NCBI GenBank assembly: GCA_965247355.1
Contig: OZ252011.1
Location: 248,001 to 312,000, forward strand
Source: RHLJ01 sp965247355
GTDB taxonomy: Bacteria; Bacteroidota; Rhodothermia; Balneolales; Balneolaceae
Length of the DNA: 64,000 nucleotides
Direction: 5' to 3'
Under the pieces are notes generated by a model. It was given only the letters and a program-made list of their open reading frames with translations. It did no database searches and had not been told where the DNA came from. This document shows, one piece after another, positions 35,481 through 43,469 of the stretch. The stretch's first letter is position 1. Each line of letters starts with the position of its first letter. A program made the position numbers and the translations under genes.

Positions 35481-36763
35481 TCTAAATCCTTCAACCTTAT
35501 GCTAACCGCATTTTTATGAGCCTGAAGTCCTTCTAGTTCAGCGAGTGTTTCGACCGTTGGACCAATATTCTTAATCCCCTCTTTCGTTAATGTTTGCATA
35601 GTGATGGATTTTTGGAATGATGAAAGGTTCACTCCACTATACATTCTGGCATAACCATAGGTGGGAAGGGTATGGTTGGTTCCGGATGCATAATCACCTA
35701 CACTTTCCGGGGTAAACTGCCCAAAAAATACGGAACCGGCATTCACGATCTTTTCCTGATAACCTTCAGCATCCTGAATATTAACAATTAAATGTTCCGG
35801 AGCATATCTGTTAGAGAATGTGAATGCATCATCAAGAGAATCTACTGTCAATGAGAAGCTATTCTCAAGAGCCTTAATAGCCATTTCCTTTCTTGGGAGT
35901 TGATCTAACTGTTCTTTTAATTCTTTTTCTAGAGCAGATAAATCAAAATCGGAAGTTGCCACCAAAACTACCTGACTGTCGGCTCCATGTTCTGCCTGTG
36001 AAAGTAAATCCGCAGCTACATAAGCAGGATTAGCTTCACCATCTGCTATAACTAATACTTCCGATGGGCCGGCCGGCATATCTATGCTGATCTGAGCTTC
36101 GCTGTTTTGCAGGATCATTTTTGCGGCGGTTACAAACTGATTCCCGGGACCAAAAATTTTATCCACCTTAGGTACGGTCTCAGTTCCAAAAGCCATTGCT
36201 GCTACAGCCTGAGCTCCTCCCGCTAACAAAATGGTACCAACTCCTGCTTTTTGCGCGATATAAACAATTTCCGGAGCAATATTTCCGTCTGGTTGAGGTG
36301 GAGTAGCCAATACAATTGTTGAACAACCTGCAATCATAGCCGGGATAGAGAGCATCATAGCTGTGGAAGGAAGAACAGCCGTTCCCCCGGGCACATACAA
36401 TCCAACTCGCTCGATGGGGCGGGTCATTCTTCTGCAGATAATACCCTTCATAGTTTCAATCTCTAACAAAGGAGATTGTTGTGCTTTGTGAAAAGTTGAA
36501 ATGTTTTCGAAAGCAGTATCTATTGCATTCTTAATATCACCAGATAGAGAAATATCTATTTCCTTTGGGTTGATGGTTACTGCATCTAAATCAGCACCTT
36601 CAAACTTCTTGGTAAGCGCTCTAATAGCATCATCACCGTTTTGTTCGACCTGATTCAGAATAGGCTCCACAATTCCAAATACAGAAGTGAAATCCATCTT
36701 CGGTCGTTGTGTAAGCTCGGTAATTTCAGTTTCTGTGAGTGATGAATACCTGTATGACTTCAT
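35477..36763 (-). CDS. hisD: Histidinol dehydrogenase
   Basis: A 428-residue zinc enzyme that oxidises histidinol to histidine with two NAD+. VGLYVPGGTAVLPSTAMML is the NAD-binding signature; LSQAEHGADSQV supplies zinc ligands Gln and His, and VFFGQFTPESVGDYASGTNH followed by TLPT supplies the catalytic Glu/His pair and a further His ligand. Its 3' end overlaps hisC by four bases, and it starts 25 bases after hisG. It is a typical second gene of a Bacteroidota his operon. Confidence 0.96.
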   Translation of the reverse strand: MKSYRYSSLTETEITELTQRPKMDFTSVFGIVEPILNQVEQNGDDAIRALTKKFEGADLDAVTINPKEIDISLSGDIKNAIDTAFENISTFHKAQQSPLLEIETMKGIICRRMTRPIERVGLYVPGGTAVLPSTAMMLSIPAMIAGCSTIVLATPPQPDGNIAPEIVYIAQKAGVGTILLAGGAQAVAAMAFGTETVPKVDKIFGPGNQFVTAAKMILQNSEAQISIDMPAGPSEVLVIADGEANPAYVAADLLSQAEHGADSQVVLVATSDFDLSALEKELKEQLDQLPRKEMAIKALENSFSLTVDSLDDAFTFSNRYAPEHLIVNIQDAEGYQEKIVNAGSVFFGQFTPESVGDYASGTNHTLPTYGYARMYSGVNLSSFQKSITMQTLTKEGIKNIGPTVETLAELEGLQAHKNAVSIRLKDLE

Positions 36764-36788
36764 AATATTGGAATTAGAATTTTGAAGC

Positions 36789-37670
36789 TTATAAAATCAT
36801 GCTTTCAATTGGTAACATCACAATATCTGAAGCACCAACATCTTTAAGTTCTTCCATTACTTCCCAGAATTTATTAATCGGAATTACGGTTTGTATTGCT
36901 ACCATGTCCGACTCAGCCAAAGGTACAACCGTTGGACTTTTCATAGATGGAATAATTTTACTGATAACATCTACTTTTTCTGATGGAGCATTCATCATTA
37001 TGTACCGGCTTTTTTTAGCCTGCTGATATCCATCAATTCGAACCAGAAACTTGTCGATGAGTTGCTGTTTACCCGGTGAAAGTTCTTTGTTAGTTTGGAT
37101 GAGCTTGGTTTCAGATTCAAGAATAGTAAATAGCTCTTCAAGTCCGTTTGCTCTGAGCGTACCTCCTGTAGAAACCAGATCTGAAATTGCATCAGCAACT
37201 TCCAGCTGAGGAGTAATTTCAACCGCACCGGAAATCTCAACTAAATTGACAGATATTCGTTGTTCAGCGAAAAACTTATTGGTTAAATAAGGATAGCTCG
37301 TGGCGATGGTTTTACCTTCAAAATCTGTGGCTTTTTGTAATTCACCATCTTTAGGAGCGGCTATAGAAAGCCTGCAATTACCATAGTTCAATCCTCTGAG
37401 TACGGTTACTTCTGCATTTTTTTCGAATACTTCATTTGCGCCAACAAATCCAAGGTCACAAATACCGTCTTGTACATACTCGGGGATATCGTCATCTCTG
37501 AGCAATAAAAGCTCTACATCAAAATTTCGTGTTTTAACCATCAGGTTTCGTTTGTAGTTATCAAACTCTACCCCGATGCCATGTAGTAAATCGATGGTTT
37601 TGTCAGTTAAACGTCCACTTTTTTGAATGGCAATGCGTAAAGAAGTCGAAGAATCTTTCGTTCGGTTCAT
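36789..37670 (-). CDS. hisG: ATP phosphoribosyltransferase, long form
   Basis: A 293-residue long-form HisG, the first and feedback-regulated enzyme of histidine synthesis, joining ATP and PRPP. The catalytic core has SLRIAIQKSGRLTDKTIDLL, DDIPEYVQDGICDLGFVG and DLVSTGGTLRANGL, the PRPP-binding loop. Residues from about 220 form the C-terminal ACT-like histidine-binding domain (SPTVVPLAESDMVAIQTVIP), so no HisZ is needed. It is the first structural gene after the his leader peptide, with about 70 bases between the leader stop and its ATG. Confidence 0.95.
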   Translation of the reverse strand: MNRTKDSSTSLRIAIQKSGRLTDKTIDLLHGIGVEFDNYKRNLMVKTRNFDVELLLLRDDDIPEYVQDGICDLGFVGANEVFEKNAEVTVLRGLNYGNCRLSIAAPKDGELQKATDFEGKTIATSYPYLTNKFFAEQRISVNLVEISGAVEITPQLEVADAISDLVSTGGTLRANGLEELFTILESETKLIQTNKELSPGKQQLIDKFLVRIDGYQQAKKSRYIMMNAPSEKVDVISKIIPSMKSPTVVPLAESDMVAIQTVIPINKFWEVMEELKDVGASDIVMLPIESMIL

Positions 37671-37718
37671 GAAATCAGTAAATAAAAAGGATTAATAGGA
37701 GGTGTTAGAAAAATGGTT

Positions 37719-37748
37719 GAAAAACAATAGGTGCAGCTATTAATGCAC
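37719..37748 (-). terminator. Candidate attenuator hairpin after the his leader
   Basis: On the minus strand GTGCA and TGCAC pair around an 8-base loop (37731-37748), with two more pairs beyond a C-C mismatch, and the sequence then runs into TTGTTTTT. The stem begins within the last codons of the leader ORF, as expected for an attenuator that is sensitive to ribosome position. It is short, so it may act only weakly. Confidence 0.4.
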
Positions 37749-37832
37749 GTAGTGGTGTCCATGATGGAAACCATGATGAGAATGATAGGCGTTATGTATT
37801 CGGATGTTTTTCACAGGGGCAAATATAGGCAT
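37740..37832 (-). CDS. hisL: Histidine operon leader peptide
   Basis: A 30-codon reading frame between the his promoter and hisG. Its last 18 residues are HNAYHSHHGFHHGHHYVH followed by TAA, containing nine histidines. A nearly all-histidine run directly before hisG is the hallmark of translation-coupled attenuation: a ribosome stalls at His codons when charged tRNA-His is scarce. The ATG at 37832 is used here; an in-frame GTG at 37814 (then KNIRI) would give 24 residues and is equally possible. The name is given by analogy with the enterobacterial leader. Too short for usual gene finders. Confidence 0.85.
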   Translation of the reverse strand: MPIFAPVKNIRIHNAYHSHHGFHHGHHYVH

Positions 37833-37876
37833 TAGATTATTTATCAGGAAACCATTTTTAAATTATTTCAAATTCG

Positions 37877-37905
37877 TAAACTTATAGGAACGCGAAAGCG
37901 TTCAA
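37877..37905 (-). promoter_or_regulatory. Putative his operon promoter
   Basis: On the minus strand TTG (37905-37903) is 18 bases from TAAGTTTA (37884-37877), a near match to the Bacteroidota TTG/TAnnTTTG promoter. Transcription would start near 37870, leaving roughly 38 bases before the leader ATG. Confidence 0.5.
37888..37903. promoter_or_regulatory. GC-rich inverted repeat within the his promoter spacer
   Basis: GAACGCGAAAGCGTTC has 6-bp arms closed by GAAA and lies between the -33 and -7 elements of the proposed his promoter, also upstream of the divergent thiamine-binding gene. A protein bound here would block the promoter. It stands out in AT-rich surroundings. Confidence 0.4.
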
Positions 37906-37965
37906 AATTCATTGAATAACATAGACCTTTAAATCAGAATTAAGTCTTACGATTAAAAAGCAAAC

Positions 37966-38208
37966 ATGACTACAATTGCCCAACTAACTTTTATCCCGCT
38001 TGCAACCCATAATCCAACCGAAAAAGTACAGGAGCTAATTGAACATCTGGCTCAATACGATGTAAAAATCGAAATTGGGTACCTTTCCAGTACCGTTATT
38101 GGAGATACAGATACTGTATTTAAGTTGATTCGTGAAGTATATGATACCATGTCTTTAGAGCAAGAGCGCTTCAGATTCCATATAGAATTACTTAGTCCTG
38201 AGAAGTAA
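37966..38208 (+). CDS. MTH1187/YkoF-type thiamine-binding family protein
   Basis: 80 residues of the small ferredoxin-like DUF77 family: TIAQLTFIPLATHNPTEKVQ at the start, YLSSTVIGDTDTVFKLIREV in the middle and FRFHIELLSPEK at the end. Members form tetramers and several bind thiamine or its precursor. It is divergent from the his operon and shares the regulatory region with it. Its physiological role here is unknown. Confidence 0.78.
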   Translation: MTTIAQLTFIPLATHNPTEKVQELIEHLAQYDVKIEIGYLSSTVIGDTDTVFKLIREVYDTMSLEQERFRFHIELLSPEK

Positions 38209-38316
38209 TTATTCAAATTTAGAACAATTTAATGTAATACAATTCGCCTAACCCACTCTTTTAAACAACGTTTTTATCAGGCTTTAAACCAGGGATTAAC
38301 GGTTGTGATTATATTT

Positions 38317-41196
38317 ATGAGATTTCTCATGAGGGTTAGGCTGAGTGGCTGGATTGTTTTATTGAGTGTATTTTTAAACGTACATACGTTTTCAGAGGTA
38401 TTGGGCCAAAGTCAGCAGTATCCGCCTTCATTTATTGACAATAATTTTATCTATCAGAATTGGACTTCAAGAGATGGCTTACCTGTCAATTCTATTTCGT
38501 CTGTAACACAGACACAGGATGGATATATATGGCTAGGTACCGCGGATGGACTCGTTCGTTTTGATGGGTTTAGTTTTAAAACTATCAAAACAGGAGAGTA
38601 TCCAGCACTTCGGTATAATCGAATAAAAGGAGTGGCCGCCTATCAAAACATGCTGCTGATTCTTAACAACAATTCAGAGTTTCTTATTTATGATGGGCAG
38701 CGATTTGAACAAATACTACTTCCGGATTCATTAACATATATTTCGTTTACCGGAGTTATCCAAAAAGATTCAGGGGATATCTATATTCCAACCAATTCAA
38801 AAGAGGTTTATACAATCTCTGATGGCAAGATTACGAGATTACATGGTGTTGATACTGAATCACTAAAGCAGAGAGAAAGAAGGGATTTTAGCTGGAATGC
38901 ATATCAACAGGTCTTGTATAAACATAGTCAGCGAATACTTGACCTTGAAAATCAGATTAATGAAGTCTTAATCGATCATGAAGGTTCTCTCTGGGTTGCT
39001 ACCTACAGCAAGGGGTTGTACAAGTTAAAACGCAATCTTTTTGAAACCTTTAGTGTGGAAGAAGGGCTGCCAAACAGGAACACCTACCCTGTGACTGCTA
39101 CACAGGATGGAAGCATCTGGGTAGGTACATATGGGGGAGGTATTGCAACTATTGATGGGTCAGAAGTCACGAAAGGGTATCTATTTACTGGAGTTTCTTC
39201 AAATATATTTGTTCAAAGCATCCTCAGTAGAAAAAATGAAGAAATATTAGTCGCATTACTCGATGAAGGTATTTTTAGATATTCAGGTGATCGGATTTTT
39301 GTTAAATATCCAACTCCTACAGAAAGCTCCATCTTCTGCTTATATGAAGATTCTGATGAAAGAGTATGGGTTGGCACCTCCTCAGGGTTGTATTATTTGG
39401 AAAATGAAGAATGGAAAACTGTTGATATTCCTGCTATTTCTAATTCGAGTATAAAAACGTTGGTAGAAGCTCCTGATGGTTCTTTTTGGATCGGAACAAA
39501 TGGTCAGGGGCTCATTCATCTTAAAGGGGTTTCAGTTAAGGTTTTCGGAAAGAATTCCGGATTATCCAGTAATATGATTAGGAGTATTTGGATAGAAGAA
39601 TCTCCGAAGAGTAGAGATTACAAAGTCTGGATTGGTACAGAAGAAAGCGGGCTGAATATCCTTTCAACAAAAGAGCTGGATGCTTTTCCAAATATAGTTT
39701 CTTTAAGTGTTGGAGAAGGATTATTTGGTAGAGTTATACATAAAATTATTCCCGATGAATTCGGCAGAGTATGGATGAGTTCGAATCAGGGTATTTTTTG
39801 GGTATTTAAGCATGATGTTGATCAATTTGTAAAAGGGAATATTGATCAGATTACTTCTACTGGATTTACTGAAGTTGATGGGTTAAGAAGCAGAGAAGCC
39901 AACGGGGGGATTCAACCTGCAGGAACGGTAGATTCAGAAGGAAGTATTTGGTTTCCAACTCAGGATGGGGTAGTGAAAGCAGACCCTAAATTGATAGCAA
40001 GGAATATCGAAATACCTCCTGTCCATATAGAAAAGGTGATATCAAAAGACAGCGAAACCTATCCCACTAATGGATCTGTTGAACTTACAACGGGGGACAG
40101 AGACATAGAGATTCAATTTTCTGTATTAAGCTTCGCTTCGCCTGAAAAGAATAAATTGAAATTTCGTCTTTTTGGCTATGATAATGACTGGGTTTCTTCA
40201 CCCGAAAAACGGAGTATCCGATATACGAATCTACCGCCAGGCAACTATAGGTTTAAAGTGATTGGAAGTAATAATGATGGAGTTTGGAATCAGCAAGGTG
40301 CAGTTGTTTCTATTAAAATTCCTCCACACTTTTATGAAGCAAAGTGGTTCTATGGTTTAATTCTTGCACTTTTTGGGATTCAGTTTATTCTGATTCTATT
40401 AGTTACCCGAAATAGAATTAAAAAGAATTTATCTGAAAAGAATAGCGAAATTGAATCTGTAAAAAGGCAAGTTATTGAACTGGAAGCGCGACTAAGAGGA
40501 TATAAATCGCTCAAAGAGTCACTTCTTTTTAATCTGAATAAAGATCTTCGAACGCCTGTTTTATCACTTAGAGAACAAGTTGAATTGGAAAGGGAACCGT
40601 TAGAAAAAATCGTGGATCGTGAAACGTTTAAGATGTTGTCCTACATCGATCAGTTACTTTTACTCACAGAAATCGAGGTTGATGGGATCAAAATGCATCA
40701 AAAGCCCGAGGATTTAGTGGAAGTTCTGAAAAGGAGTATTTGTCTTCATAAAAACGATGCGTCCGAAGATGATCCTGTTATCGAGCTGACAACTAATGCC
40801 GATCAGGTGATCATTCATCTGGATATAAACCTTGTACTTATCATCTTTAGAAATTTGATCAACAGGGTGGTAAATCATGAAGGGGTAACAAAAGTGAGGA
40901 TTCAGGTTGTTGAGGAAAGTTCTATTTGTACCATTAAGATTACAGACAATGGTAAAGCCATTTCGCACCAGGAATTGCATTCAATATTTGATCTCTTTAG
41001 GGATAAAATAGCGACGCGGGAAATGCAGAGTAACCTGGGTATAGAACTTCCTCTTGTAGCCAGGCTTGTAGAATTACATAATGCATCAGTTGTAGTACAT
41101 TCCATACCAGATACCGGGAATACTTTTTCAGTAATATTTAAAAAAGGGAGTCTGCATTTTAATTATCCGGATTTGGTAGAAGAAAAATCAGATTAA
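38317..41196 (+). CDS. Reg_prop/Y_Y_Y sensor with degenerate histidine kinase core
   Basis: About 959 residues from the ATG at 38317; a GTG four codons upstream and an ATG four codons downstream are alternatives. A signal peptide is followed by two seven-bladed Reg_prop propellers built from repeats such as TQDGYIWLGTADGLVRFDG and SPDGSFWIGTNGQGL-like blocks, a Y_Y_Y domain (YDNDWVSSPEKRSIRYTNLP), one membrane helix (LILALFGIQFILILLV) and a kinase-like tail. The H-box reads NLNKDLRTPVLSL, with Lys where His is phosphorylated (near 741), and the ATP lid motifs are eroded (TDNGKAIS, NLGIELPLVARL). It has no receiver or DNA-binding domain. It may act as a pseudokinase partner. Confidence 0.85.
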   Translation: MRFLMRVRLSGWIVLLSVFLNVHTFSEVLGQSQQYPPSFIDNNFIYQNWTSRDGLPVNSISSVTQTQDGYIWLGTADGLVRFDGFSFKTIKTGEYPALRYNRIKGVAAYQNMLLILNNNSEFLIYDGQRFEQILLPDSLTYISFTGVIQKDSGDIYIPTNSKEVYTISDGKITRLHGVDTESLKQRERRDFSWNAYQQVLYKHSQRILDLENQINEVLIDHEGSLWVATYSKGLYKLKRNLFETFSVEEGLPNRNTYPVTATQDGSIWVGTYGGGIATIDGSEVTKGYLFTGVSSNIFVQSILSRKNEEILVALLDEGIFRYSGDRIFVKYPTPTESSIFCLYEDSDERVWVGTSSGLYYLENEEWKTVDIPAISNSSIKTLVEAPDGSFWIGTNGQGLIHLKGVSVKVFGKNSGLSSNMIRSIWIEESPKSRDYKVWIGTEESGLNILSTKELDAFPNIVSLSVGEGLFGRVIHKIIPDEFGRVWMSSNQGIFWVFKHDVDQFVKGNIDQITSTGFTEVDGLRSREANGGIQPAGTVDSEGSIWFPTQDGVVKADPKLIARNIEIPPVHIEKVISKDSETYPTNGSVELTTGDRDIEIQFSVLSFASPEKNKLKFRLFGYDNDWVSSPEKRSIRYTNLPPGNYRFKVIGSNNDGVWNQQGAVVSIKIPPHFYEAKWFYGLILALFGIQFILILLVTRNRIKKNLSEKNSEIESVKRQVIELEARLRGYKSLKESLLFNLNKDLRTPVLSLREQVELEREPLEKIVDRETFKMLSYIDQLLLLTEIEVDGIKMHQKPEDLVEVLKRSICLHKNDASEDDPVIELTTNADQVIIHLDINLVLIIFRNLINRVVNHEGVTKVRIQVVEESSICTIKITDNGKAISHQELHSIFDLFRDKIATREMQSNLGIELPLVARLVELHNASVVVHSIPDTGNTFSVIFKKGSLHFNYPDLVEEKSD

Positions 41197-41251
41197 TTTT
41201 TTGTAAGGAGTAGTGTTCTGAACGGTCATACCTTCCAAACGAAGGAAAACA

Positions 41252-41548
41252 ATGAACAGATACTACATTTACATTTTAAGTAACAACTCCCGAATGCTCT
41301 ATATCGGACTTACTACAGACTTAGATGAAATCGTGAGAAAACATCGGGAGAAAAGAATGAATAGCTTTAAAGCGAACTACTCATTCGAAAAGTTAATCTA
41401 TGTGGAAGAGACTTCCGACATCCATCACGCCATAAAAAGGGAAGCGGATCTGAAGAGTCTTCCCCGGAACAAAAAACAGGATTTTATTTCGCTTACAAAC
41501 CCCGAATGGCGATGCATTAGTGATTATTGGATGAAAGAGACAGCATAA
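41252..41548 (+). CDS. GIY-YIG domain protein with altered active site
   Basis: 98 residues of the stand-alone GIY-YIG (URI) type. YYIYILSNNSRMLYIGLTTD is the two-strand motif with both tyrosines, and HAIKREADLKSLPRNKK holds the metal-binding Glu. The catalytic Arg normally found in DLERRVxEH is replaced: here the segment is DLDEIVRKH, with Glu-Ile in place of Arg-Arg. It may be inactive or use the nearby Arg. A small hairpin (CCTTC/GAAGG, 41231-41245) precedes the start. Confidence 0.8.
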   Translation: MNRYYIYILSNNSRMLYIGLTTDLDEIVRKHREKRMNSFKANYSFEKLIYVEETSDIHHAIKREADLKSLPRNKKQDFISLTNPEWRCISDYWMKETA

Positions 41549-41611
41549 AATTTAAAAACATGTACGTTTATTTGTAATTTGGTATGTCAATATTTAAAAA
41601 TCGTCACTTAA

Positions 41612-42919
41612 ATGTCTGAAATTACAAAACTATCGGTTACAGGTTATAAATCTCTTTTGCAAAAATGTTCTCTAGATATAAGGAATCTGACTATAGTTTC
41701 GGGGGCAAACTCTTCTGGAAAATCTAGTGTTATGCAACCTCTCTTACTTCTTAAACAAACTTTAGAGTCACAATATGATCCTGGGGCACTTCTTTTAGAT
41801 GGTCCTAATGTTAGAATTACCAATATGGATCAATTTTTTTCTAAAACAAGCAGAAATAAAAAGCCTAAGGAAAGCTTTTCTGTTGAAATTGAAATAGAAA
41901 AAAAAACTTCACTAGAGTTAGTCTTTAAAAAAGAGAAAAGGATTTATATATCTGAAATGATATATCGACCAAGTAATTCTTCAAGAGAAGTTTATAGGGA
42001 AGGTCTTACACATGCTGAAATCAAAAACTTTCTACCGAAAGAACTAAAAGATTTTACTGACAGGTTCAAGGAGAAAGACTCAGAGGAAGATCCAAAATGG
42101 ATAATAAATAGAGACAGATGTTTTTATTATATGGTTATTGAAAGGGCTAAGAACGAAATATTAGATTTACAGTTAAGCCCTGCCGGTATTTTTCGATCTG
42201 AAATCGAAAGCATTATACATATTCCAGGTTTAAGGGGGAACCCCGAAAGGAATTATGTAGCGACAGATATTTCTGATAATTTTCCAGGTCTATTTCAAAA
42301 TTATGTGGCCAGTATTATCAATGAATGGCAAGAAAAGAAATCAAATAAACTTAAATTATTAAATGAGGCATTAAGGAGACTTAATCTTACTAGTAATGTA
42401 GTATCGAAAACAATTTCTGATACACAAGTTGACATTAGAGTAGGTAGATTTATTAATCCTAAAAAGTCAATAAATGATACTGTAAGTATAGCGGATGTGG
42501 GTTTAGGTGTTTCACAGGTTCTTCCTGTAATTGTGTCTTTATTAGTTGCTAAGCCTGGACAAATAGTATACATAGAACAACCAGAAATTCATTTACATCC
42601 AAACGCTCAAGCTGAATTAGGTTACTTTTTGATAAGGGCCGCAAAAAATGGGGTAAAAATTATTATTGAAACTCATAGTTCAATATTGATAAGAAGTATT
42701 CAAGGAATAATTGCTAGTCAAGAAATTGAATTAGAACCAGATAGTGTCATATTGCATTGGTTTTCAAAAAATCGGCTAGGAAATACAAAAATCTTTACAA
42801 GTTCGCTTGACGAAAATGGTTCTGTTGATGAATGGCCTTCGGATTTTGATTCAACTTATTTAAAGTTTGAGAAAAAGTATTTAGATGCAGTAGAGTCAAA
42901 CTTATTCAATAATGCCTAG
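41612..42919 (+). CDS. AAA ATPase, OLD/DUF3696-like, of a candidate defence pair
   Basis: A 435-residue SMC/OLD-like ATPase. Walker A is SGANSSGKSSVMQPLLLL (near 30-47); ADVGLGVSQVLPVIVSLL resembles the ABC signature region; Walker B is IVYIEQPEIHLHP (near 316-328), with the switch residue in IIETHSSILIRSIQ (near 352). The C-terminus DENGSVDEWPSDFDSTY is like DUF3696. It is compact, AT-rich and overlaps the next gene, a PIN-like nuclease, by eight bases. ATPase-nuclease pairs of this build are common in phage defence and toxin systems, where the ATPase senses and the nuclease acts. No TOPRIM domain is fused. The specific role is inference. Confidence 0.82.
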   Translation: MSEITKLSVTGYKSLLQKCSLDIRNLTIVSGANSSGKSSVMQPLLLLKQTLESQYDPGALLLDGPNVRITNMDQFFSKTSRNKKPKESFSVEIEIEKKTSLELVFKKEKRIYISEMIYRPSNSSREVYREGLTHAEIKNFLPKELKDFTDRFKEKDSEEDPKWIINRDRCFYYMVIERAKNEILDLQLSPAGIFRSEIESIIHIPGLRGNPERNYVATDISDNFPGLFQNYVASIINEWQEKKSNKLKLLNEALRRLNLTSNVVSKTISDTQVDIRVGRFINPKKSINDTVSIADVGLGVSQVLPVIVSLLVAKPGQIVYIEQPEIHLHPNAQAELGYFLIRAAKNGVKIIIETHSSILIRSIQGIIASQEIELEPDSVILHWFSKNRLGNTKIFTSSLDENGSVDEWPSDFDSTYLKFEKKYLDAVESNLFNNA

Positions 42920-43379
42920 AGTAGTTATCGACGCATCAATAGCTAGATCGTGTGGAGAAACTGAAGATCCTGTTTCAAGACTTTCTAGAAAGTTGTTGGA
43001 AGAAATCTATAATAGAAAGTCCAAATTAATTTTACATAAAGATTTGAAAAGGGAATATGAAAATCATGCAAGTAATTTCTTCATCAAATGGCAGTCCAGT
43101 ATGATTGCAAAAAAGCAATTTTCCGTATGTCAAGAATGTGAACTCGAAGAATTAAGAGATGTAATCCAAGCTATTGACTCTCCAAAAACAAAAAGAGAGT
43201 TAATTAAAGATGTACATCTTGTTGAGATAGCAATTGAAAATGACAAGATCATTTTTTCTAGGGATGATAATGCAAAAAATTATTTTTTTGGAATTTCCAA
43301 TGAATACACTCCCATCAAAACGCTTATGTGGAATAATCCAGTTACTGATATTAATGAGTGTATTGATTCTTTACTATAA
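42912..43379 (+). CDS. PIN-like nuclease partner of the AAA ATPase
   Basis: 155 residues. The N-terminus RVVIDASIARSCG gives Asp7 on the first strand, KREYENH gives Glu near 48-50, KDVHLVEIAIENDKIIFSRDDNAKNYF (cited in parts: KDVHLVE, FSRDDN) gives Asp100 and Asp118/119. This four-acid spacing fits the PIN fold used by many toxins and RNases. The start lies inside the ATPase gene, so the pair is co-translated. Composition is AT-rich, unlike lepA next door. The family call rests on motif spacing only. Confidence 0.62.
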   Translation: MPRVVIDASIARSCGETEDPVSRLSRKLLEEIYNRKSKLILHKDLKREYENHASNFFIKWQSSMIAKKQFSVCQECELEELRDVIQAIDSPKTKRELIKDVHLVEIAIENDKIIFSRDDNAKNYFFGISNEYTPIKTLMWNNPVTDINECIDSLL

Positions 43380-43427
43380 ATTCTATTTTTAAGAAAACAA
43401 TAGTTTTAGTAGCTCCTACCTTCTTCG

Positions 43428-43435
43428 TATCTTTG
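43428..43435 (+). promoter_or_regulatory. -7 promoter element of the lepA operon
   Basis: TATCTTTG fits TAnnTTTG exactly and lies 34 bases before the lepA ATG. The surrounding TTCTTCG-TATCTTTG resembles TCTTCG-TACCTTAA upstream of rsmA. Confidence 0.6.
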
Positions 43436-43469
43436 CGCTCTTAAAGAAGAGACGCACTGAATACAATTC

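Noticed and set aside
41612..43379. Assignment of the ATPase pair to PARIS or Gabija
   Set aside because: The ATPase has no fused TOPRIM domain, and the partner is neither DUF4435-like nor a UvrD-type helicase.
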